Assembly (NCBI GenBank): GCA_017547265.1
Contig: JAFYQC010000138.1
Span: 1 to 9,708, forward strand
Source: Kiritimatiellia bacterium
Lineage (GTDB): Bacteria > Verrucomicrobiota > Kiritimatiellia > RFP12 > UBA1067
Length of the DNA stretch: 9,708 bases
Direction: 5' to 3'
The notes below the pieces were generated by a model. That model ran no database searches, was not told the origin of the DNA, and saw nothing but the letters and a program-made list of their open reading frames with translations. Below are positions 5,796 through 9,708 of this stretch, piece after piece. Both the position numbers and the translations under genes were made by a program. Position 1 is the stretch's first letter. Every line of letters begins with the position of its first letter.

Positions 5796-6672
5796 TTTCT
5801 CTGTCGCCGACCTCAATCTTCCGGAGTCCCGCGACAAGACGCGCAGGGCGTCCATTTCCGGCGTCCAGGACAAGGTGCAGCTCAAGCGCATACGCGGCAA
5901 GTTTGTCGTCGTAGATTCGGGAGGAGACTACATCCTGAAGCCTGTTCCGCGCAATACTTCGGCAGAACTCGCGGCGGACATTCCGGCGAACGAAGCGGTC
6001 ACGATGGACATTGCGGGGCGTCTCTTCGGAATCAAGGTCGCGGAACACGAGCTCGTTGAGATGAAGGACGGGGAGAAGGCGTATCTCACGCGGCGATTCG
6101 ACAGGCGAGGCGGCGAGCCGATCCAGCAGGAGGACTTCTGCCAGCTTGCGGGACGTTCGCCTGAGACGCACGGCGAGAACTACAAGTACGATGCGAGCTA
6201 CGAGGAGTTGGCGGAACTCGTGCGGCGTTTCTGCCCTGCGGCGGCGGTGGAGAATCCAAAGGTGTTCTTCATTATCATGTTTAACTACGTCTTCGCGAAT
6301 GGAGACGCACATTTGAAGAACTTCTCGCTTTACCGAAGCGAGCAGGGGGACTACGTGCTCACGCCCGCATACGACCTCCTAAACACGTCCGTGCATTTCC
6401 CCGGCGAACCAACCGCGACTGGACTCGACTTCTTCGCCGATGGACATTTCACTGCGGCATACGAAACGCTCGGGTTTTACTCGTCCACAGACTTTATCGA
6501 GCTGGGGCGTGCTTTCGGCGTTGCAGAGGACGAGGTGCGCGGACAACTCGCAATGTTTGCCGAACGCCGCGTCGCCGTGGAGAAGATGCTCGACGAGTCG
6601 GCTCTCTCCAACGAGGCAAAGGCGCGCTATCTATTTCGATTCCACGACAGATTGAAGGCCATTGAGCAATGA
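5782..6672 (+). CDS. hipT: HipT-like serine/threonine kinase toxin
   Basis: The product has 296 residues and covers the HipA kinase core without the N-terminal subdomain. Visible elements are the glycine-rich loop SISGVQDK (24-31) with the SIS autophosphorylation motif described for HipT, YILKP with Lys53, NEAVTMDIA with Glu71, LTRRFDR (102-108), EDFCQLAG (117-124), the catalytic loop NGDAHLKNF with Asp175 and Asn180, and TPAYDLL with the metal-binding Asp197. All catalytic residues look intact. HipA kinases phosphorylate GltX; HipT of enteropathogenic E. coli phosphorylates TrpS; the target here is unknown. AGGAG (5771-5775) six bases before ATG 5782 supports the start. It is shorter than E. 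coli HipT (about 335 residues), mainly before the SIS motif. It overlaps its upstream neighbour by 14 bp and the next gene by 4 bp. Confidence 0.92.
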   Translation: MSRLDFSVADLNLPESRDKTRRASISGVQDKVQLKRIRGKFVVVDSGGDYILKPVPRNTSAELAADIPANEAVTMDIAGRLFGIKVAEHELVEMKDGEKAYLTRRFDRRGGEPIQQEDFCQLAGRSPETHGENYKYDASYEELAELVRRFCPAAAVENPKVFFIIMFNYVFANGDAHLKNFSLYRSEQGDYVLTPAYDLLNTSVHFPGEPTATGLDFFADGHFTAAYETLGFYSSTDFIELGRAFGVAEDEVRGQLAMFAERRVAVEKMLDESALSNEAKARYLFRFHDRLKAIEQ

Positions 6673-7874
6673 GTATGAAATACATCTGGAAATACAAGAC
6701 GCCGGAAGGGTTTGACGATCTCGTGATGAGCGGGGACGGCGAGGCGCTGACAGGGCTCTGGTTTGCGGGCTCGCGTGACGCCGTGCTGCGCGGGGCAGCC
6801 GTCGAATTGCGCGAGACGCCGGTATTCCGCGAGACATGCCGCTGGCTTGACGAGTATTTCGCAGGGCGTGACCCCGGCTTTTCGCCCAACTATCGCATAG
6901 AAGACCTGACCGAGTTTCGCTCGGAAGTGATCGATGAACTCAAGCGGATTCCCTTCGGCGCAACGGTGTCGTATGGCGACATAGCGAAGGCAATCTCCAA
7001 AAAGCACGGCGGCGCAAAAGTCTCGGCGCGTGCGGTCGGCGGTGCGGTTGGGTGGAACCCGATTGGAATAATAATTCCGTGCCACCGCGTGATTGGCGCG
7101 GACAACGGACTTACGGGCTACGGCGGCGGCCTTGGCAACAAGATATCGCTTCTCGCCCACGAAGGATCGGATCTTTTCGATGTTCGCCTTTCTGCTCCGA
7201 AGGACAGGAAGGACGAAATCGACGGAGTGTTCGTTCGGCGGTGTATTCAAGCCGTGAACAGAGCCGCTGCGCTGCATGACTTTGGACGGGCGCGATGCGA
7301 AGAGAACGATGGCACGACGATATTGCTTGACGCACTTACTGATGGATGGGGTGAGTTTGCCGCGCCTTTTATCTTCGACGAGTGCAGCGACGACGACGCA
7401 AAGTTGCTGCTTGAGAGTTTTATTGATTTCCGATCTCTTTACCAATACGATCTCGCGGTTCAGCTTTCGCGTTTGCTGGCAAGGCGAGGCGTGCTCGTCA
7501 GGGCGCGGATGGGACGCATTCTTGCAAAGACCGACTGGAGTTCGTATGGCTCTAACGGACTTTTGCTCTCGTATCTCGCGTCGAGGAAGGGGAGTGACCC
7601 GCTCATTTGCCGACTTTTAGATACGGTGGGTGAAGACAACCGCGACGGACTCTTCATTGCCTGCTGGTATTCGTCGGGGAAGAAGGTTCAGAAGTGTCTC
7701 AAGCGAAAGTTTGAGAGCTGGATCGAGAGCGACAACTCGTGGGGTGGTGGCACTGGCGAGGGGTGGTGGCTCGGCGCATTCCTTTCGAAATGGACGAAGG
7801 AGCAGACATTTTCTTACGAAGAACTCCAATTGCTTACACAGTGGTATCTTGAACACCAAATCCCGACGCCGTAG
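6669..7874 (+). CDS. ogt: O6-alkylguanine-DNA alkyltransferase with an unknown C-terminal extension
   Basis: The product has 401 residues. Residues 1-168 are a complete Ogt/MGMT protein, which removes alkyl groups from O6-alkylguanine by transfer to its own cysteine. The N-terminal domain (KYKTPEGFDDLVMSGDG, LTGLWFAG) leads to FGATVSYGDIAKAI (96-109), RAVGGAVGWNPIGIIIPCHR (121-140) with acceptor Cys138, and TGYGGGLGNKISLLAHEG (149-166). Typical family members end here (about 155-180 residues). A further 235 residues follow in the same frame, mostly predicted helices, with DDDAKLLLESFIDF, LAVQLSRLLARRG and a Trp/Gly-rich stretch DNSWGGGTGEGWWLGAF (355-371). I do not recognise this part; a helical-repeat domain is one guess. 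ATG 6669 overlaps the hipT stop (ATGA), and GAAGG (6654-6658) suits it, so it belongs to the hip operon. ATG 6675 is an alternative start. Confidence 0.9.
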   Translation: MSMKYIWKYKTPEGFDDLVMSGDGEALTGLWFAGSRDAVLRGAAVELRETPVFRETCRWLDEYFAGRDPGFSPNYRIEDLTEFRSEVIDELKRIPFGATVSYGDIAKAISKKHGGAKVSARAVGGAVGWNPIGIIIPCHRVIGADNGLTGYGGGLGNKISLLAHEGSDLFDVRLSAPKDRKDEIDGVFVRRCIQAVNRAAALHDFGRARCEENDGTTILLDALTDGWGEFAAPFIFDECSDDDAKLLLESFIDFRSLYQYDLAVQLSRLLARRGVLVRARMGRILAKTDWSSYGSNGLLLSYLASRKGSDPLICRLLDTVGEDNRDGLFIACWYSSGKKVQKCLKRKFESWIESDNSWGGGTGEGWWLGAFLSKWTKEQTFSYEELQLLTQWYLEHQIPTP

Positions 7875-7885
7875 TCTGAGTGATC

Positions 7886-7964
7886 TTGTAACAACTTCCG
7901 CGTCGTATTGACAAGAAAAAAGTTGTTACAACATCGGCAACACGGGCAAAAAAGTTGTTACAAT
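7886..7964 (+). promoter_or_regulatory. Three evenly spaced TTGTTACAA-type dyads upstream of the lipocalin gene
   Basis: The 12-bp core AAGTTGTTACAA occurs at 7920-7931 and 7952-7963, and inverted at 7886-7897 (TTGTAACAACTT). Both direct copies extend to AAAAAAGTTGTTACAA, 32 bp apart; the inverted copy lies 34 bp from the first direct one, centre to centre, so all three are about three helical turns apart. Each core is itself a dyad (TTGT-T-ACAA). The last copy contains TGTTACAAT (7956-7964), an extended -10 promoter match, so repressor binding there would block transcription of the lipocalin gene. A perfect TTGACA lies at 7908-7913, but without a -10 at normal spacing. The binding factor is unknown; GntR-type regulators use loosely similar GT-AC sites. 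Confidence 0.6.
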
Positions 7965-8018
7965 AGCAAGGCAAGGCCGTAGTGAAGAAATGACATCTAT
8001 TGTAAAGGAGACCATAAA

Positions 8019-8525
8019 ATGAAAACTAGAATTATGATAGTCGCGCTTGTGGCGGCGGTTGCTGGATGCGTGAGCGGGCCGAAGGTGGACAATACGCCTG
8101 TTGCGGCGCTTGACTTGAACCGCTATCTTGGCGAGTGGTACGAGATCGCGCGATTCGACCATTCGTTCGAGCGCGGTGTTGAGAAGGCGAAGGCCAACTA
8201 CACGCTGAACGAGGACGGCACGATCAAGGTCGTGAACTCCGGCATCAAGGACGGCAAGCCCAAGACGGCCATTGGGAAGGGGAAACAGACGGATACCCCT
8301 GCGCTTTTGCGTGTCTCGTTCTTCGGCCCGTTTTACGCCGATTACCGCGTGATGATGATAGACGAGGGCTACACCTACGCGCTTGTCGGTAGCGGCAGCG
8401 CGGATTATCTCTGGATGCTTTCGCGGACACGCGATCTTCCTGATTCAACGAAAAGCGAACTTCTCTCCGAAGCCAAGCGTCGTGGTTACGACACAGATAA
8501 GTTGATTTGGGTAAAGCAGGAATAA
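8019..8525 (+). CDS. blc: Blc-type bacterial lipocalin, outer-membrane lipoprotein
   Basis: The product has 168 residues. The signal peptide ends in the lipobox VAGC (14-17), giving a mature lipoprotein with Cys17 and Val18, so no inner-membrane retention Asp. The lipocalin signature LNRYLGEWYEIARFDHSFERG (33-53, Gly38 and Trp40 conserved) starts the barrel. The later motifs NYTLNEDGTIKVVN (60-73), FFGPFYADYRVMMID (101-115), YALVGSGSADYLWMLSRT (120-137) and the C-terminal helix (143-156) are those of Blc proteins. Blc binds lipids, with preference for lysophospholipids in E. coli, and helps envelope maintenance under stress. AAAGGAG (8004-8010) sits 8 bases before ATG 8019, a strong ribosome site. 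Regulation is probably through the dyads at 7886-7964. The length is normal. Confidence 0.94.
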   Translation: MKTRIMIVALVAAVAGCVSGPKVDNTPVAALDLNRYLGEWYEIARFDHSFERGVEKAKANYTLNEDGTIKVVNSGIKDGKPKTAIGKGKQTDTPALLRVSFFGPFYADYRVMMIDEGYTYALVGSGSADYLWMLSRTRDLPDSTKSELLSEAKRRGYDTDKLIWVKQE

Positions 8526-8534
8526 ACTTGTAAC

Positions 8535-9029
8535 ATGAGTGCCGTGATTTCATTCTTGACTTCATTGTTGTTTATTGCATGTTTGATTTACGTGCCGATA
8601 TGCGCGATCGTGGTGTTGGCGCGTAGTCTTGCCACGCCGGGCGAAGGCAAGATGACGAAAGAGGATGAGCGGTTTGGCAAACTCTTTTCGTGGCACTATC
8701 TCTTCTGGGCTGTGTATGCACTTCTCATTCTATTCTGCATAGGCAGTGCCGACTGCCATCCAGTTCATGATGGAATGACCGAAGCCGAAAGCAAGATTCT
8801 CTGCTGGAAGGCGCTATTCGCAGGCCCTTATGCGGGACGGTTTCTGCCATGTGTCCCAGAGCGGCTCTCGGAAGTAGGTGCCGTGTATGTTGTCGTTCCC
8901 ATGCTCTTCCTGCTGGTTGCCGTTGTGCTGGCGGCATTCAGGAAATGGAAGCTTGCGCTCTATAGCTTTGCGACCTTCGCCTTAGTCTGGCTCTTTATGG
9001 CGACAGGCGCCTTATGGTATTGGAAGTAA
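8535..9029 (+). CDS. Small four-helix membrane protein of unknown function
   Basis: The product has 164 residues. Hydrophobic helices lie at about residues 5-29, 52-70, 114-134 and 138-160. A charged loop (31-50) and a loop with three cysteines (74, 90, 106) separate them. I recognise no family. The start is ATG 8535, 9 bases after the lipocalin stop; the only ribosome-site candidate, AGGAA (8518-8522), is somewhat far (12 bases). The bases just before and in the start codon (TTGTAACA, 8528-8535) resemble half of the dyad found upstream of the lipocalin gene. It is probably co-transcribed with the lipocalin gene and the glycosylase gene, the latter beginning 15 bp downstream. Confidence 0.75.
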   Translation: MSAVISFLTSLLFIACLIYVPICAIVVLARSLATPGEGKMTKEDERFGKLFSWHYLFWAVYALLILFCIGSADCHPVHDGMTEAESKILCWKALFAGPYAGRFLPCVPERLSEVGAVYVVVPMLFLLVAVVLAAFRKWKLALYSFATFALVWLFMATGALWYWK

Positions 9030-9044
9030 ATTGAGTTCTAATGT

Positions 9045-9557
9045 ATGCGTCGATTGACGGCTGAGGACTATGCGGTTGATGCGGTGACTGGCGCGAAGAT
9101 GCTCGTCGGCGCATGGCTTTGCCGTCGGCTGGAGGCTGGCTCTGTCGTGCGGCGGCGCATCACCGAAACAGAAGCCTACTGCGGCGAAGAGGACACCGCC
9201 TGTCACGCGCATAAAGGTCGCACTGCGCGGACGGACGTGATGTATTCGCCTGGTGGCTGCGCCTACGTCTACCTTTGCTACGGAATGCACGAAATGCTGA
9301 ATGTGGTGACAGGGCCGGAAGGGCGTCCAGAAGCCGTCCTCATTCGTGGCGTCGAGGGCGCGGAAGGCCCTGGGCGGCTGACGAAACTGCTCAAGATCGA
9401 CCGCTCGCTCAACCGCGAAGACCTTGTCGCATCCAATCGGCTGTGGATTGAAAGCGATGGCGCGCGTGTTAAGTTCACCGCCGCCCCGCGCATAGGCATC
9501 GCCTACGCCTCTAAGCGCGACCAGTCGCGGAAGTGGCGGTTTACCATTTTCCGCTGA
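9045..9557 (+). CDS. mpg: 3-methyladenine DNA glycosylase, AAG/MPG family
   Basis: The product has 170 residues. It belongs to the alkyladenine glycosylase family, which flips out 3-methyladenine, hypoxanthine and related bases and cuts the glycosidic bond, opening base excision repair. The signature ITETEAYCGEEDTACHAHKG (39-58) holds Glu43, Tyr45 and His54, equivalent to Glu125, Tyr127 and His136 of human AAG. GCAYVYLCYGMHEMLNVVTG (71-90) contains Asn86, matching the human Asn169 wall residue. EAVLIRGVEG (96-105), GPGRLTKLL (108-116) and the closing APRIGIAYA...RKWRF (147-165) complete the family pattern. The length is slightly short but the fold looks whole. An in-frame TAA at 9039-9041 rules out a longer N-terminus. 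No clear ribosome site is seen, which suggests coupling to the preceding gene. Confidence 0.94.
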   Translation: MRRLTAEDYAVDAVTGAKMLVGAWLCRRLEAGSVVRRRITETEAYCGEEDTACHAHKGRTARTDVMYSPGGCAYVYLCYGMHEMLNVVTGPEGRPEAVLIRGVEGAEGPGRLTKLLKIDRSLNREDLVASNRLWIESDGARVKFTAAPRIGIAYASKRDQSRKWRFTIFR

Positions 9558-9613
9558 TAATGTCTGCGCGGATCGTTGCTGAAGATTGGCGTCAAATGGC
9601 CAAGCCCGCGATA

Positions 9614-9643
9614 TTGACTTGGGTTTTGCGCGTATGGTAAAAT
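9614..9643 (+). promoter_or_regulatory. Promoter-like sequence before the last gene
   Basis: TTGACT (9614-9619) and TAAAAT (9638-9643), each five of six to consensus, are 18 bp apart. The predicted transcript would begin near 9650, about 20 bases before the GTG start at 9671, giving a short leader with the AGAGGAT ribosome site. Confidence 0.6.
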
Positions 9644-9670
9644 GCCTTTCGTCATAGAGGATAACATGTC

Positions 9671-9708
9671 GTGAACACAAGAAGACAGTTCGTCGCCGGG
9701 GCGGCATG
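9671..9708 (+). CDS. Start of a gene with a twin-arginine signal peptide, cut by the window end
   Basis: GTG 9671 followed by codons for NTRRQFVAGAA reads M-N-T-R-R-Q-F-V-A-G-A-A, the n-region and start of the hydrophobic stretch of a Tat export signal. AGAGGAT (9656-9662) lies 8 bases upstream, and a promoter match lies before that. The nearby ATG 9666 meets TGA after one codon, so it is not the start. Only 12 codons are visible, so the product cannot be named; proteins starting this way are often exported oxidoreductases or sulfatases, but that is not shown here. Confidence 0.6.
   Translation, partial: MNTRRQFVAGAA

Noticed and set aside
5190..5900. Long minus-strand reading frame of 236 codons opposite the hip genes
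   Set aside because: It is antisense to three genes with clear family motifs and overlaps, its translation resembles no family, and it covers the promoter region.
5481..6672. One HipA gene broken by a frameshift
   Set aside because: The kinase part has its own strong ribosome site (AGGAG 5771-5775) and ATG, the 14-bp overlap is clean, and the split falls at the HipS/HipT boundary known from HipBST systems.
7908..7936. Perfect TTGACA (7908-7913) as the lipocalin promoter -35
   Set aside because: No acceptable -10 sequence lies 16-18 bp downstream; the nearest candidate, TACAAC (7927-7932), is only 13 bp away. It may be coincidental.
9586..9603. Hairpin TTGGC / GCCAA after the glycosylase as a terminator
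   Set aside because: Only five base pairs with an 8-base loop and no following T-tract.
9012..9707. Minus-strand reading frame of 231 codons opposite the glycosylase
   Set aside because: It is the shadow of a well-conserved DNA glycosylase; the Arg/Ala-rich translation has no recognisable domain.

Overview
The window reads as chromosomal DNA from a Gram-negative, probably uncultured bacterium. The Gram-negative reading rests on a Blc-type outer-membrane lipocalin lipoprotein, a SanA-type envelope protein and a likely Tat signal at the right edge. All credible genes are on the + strand, tightly packed, with short overlaps. A dispersed 9-bp-period repeat (unit AATCCTGTC or its complement GACAGGATT) sits in several gene gaps. 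From memory, repeats of this look are common in Verrucomicrobiota, Kiritimatiellota and Lentisphaerota, so that is my tentative placement; no rRNA or marker gene is present to prove it.

Left part (1-5000). Two membrane proteins of unknown function, each with membrane hairpins followed by soluble beta-rich domains, are followed by a fusion of a SanA/DUF218 domain with a serine alpha/beta hydrolase. Next come a cysteine-rich YkgJ-type metal-binding protein overlapping it by 8 bp, and an AGCS-family sodium:alanine/glycine symporter. Repeat copies lie at the ends of both small membrane-protein genes and of the symporter, and each of these three genes takes its stop codon from the repeat.

Middle (4980-7874). 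A roughly 200-bp imperfect inverted repeat separates the symporter from a compact four-gene operon. The operon encodes a small HTH regulator (HipB-like), a free-standing HipA N-terminal subdomain (HipS-like), a shortened HipA-type kinase with an SIS motif (HipT-like) and an O6-alkylguanine-DNA alkyltransferase carrying an extra C-terminal region of about 230 residues. The first three match the architecture of the tripartite HipBST toxin-antitoxin system. The fourth is joined by an ATGA overlap, which is unusual.

Right part (7875-9708). Three evenly spaced copies of a TTGTTACAA dyad precede a Blc-type lipocalin gene, which is followed by a four-helix membrane protein and an AAG/MPG-family 3-methyladenine DNA glycosylase. 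With the alkyltransferase this makes two direct alkylation-damage repair proteins within 3 kb. A promoter-like sequence and the first 12 codons of a gene with a twin-arginine signal end the window.

The most notable items are the HipBST-like operon with its fused alkyltransferase partner and a HipS that lacks tryptophan, the SanA-hydrolase fusion, the stop-codon-donating repeat family, and the regularly phased operator-like boxes upstream of the lipocalin gene.
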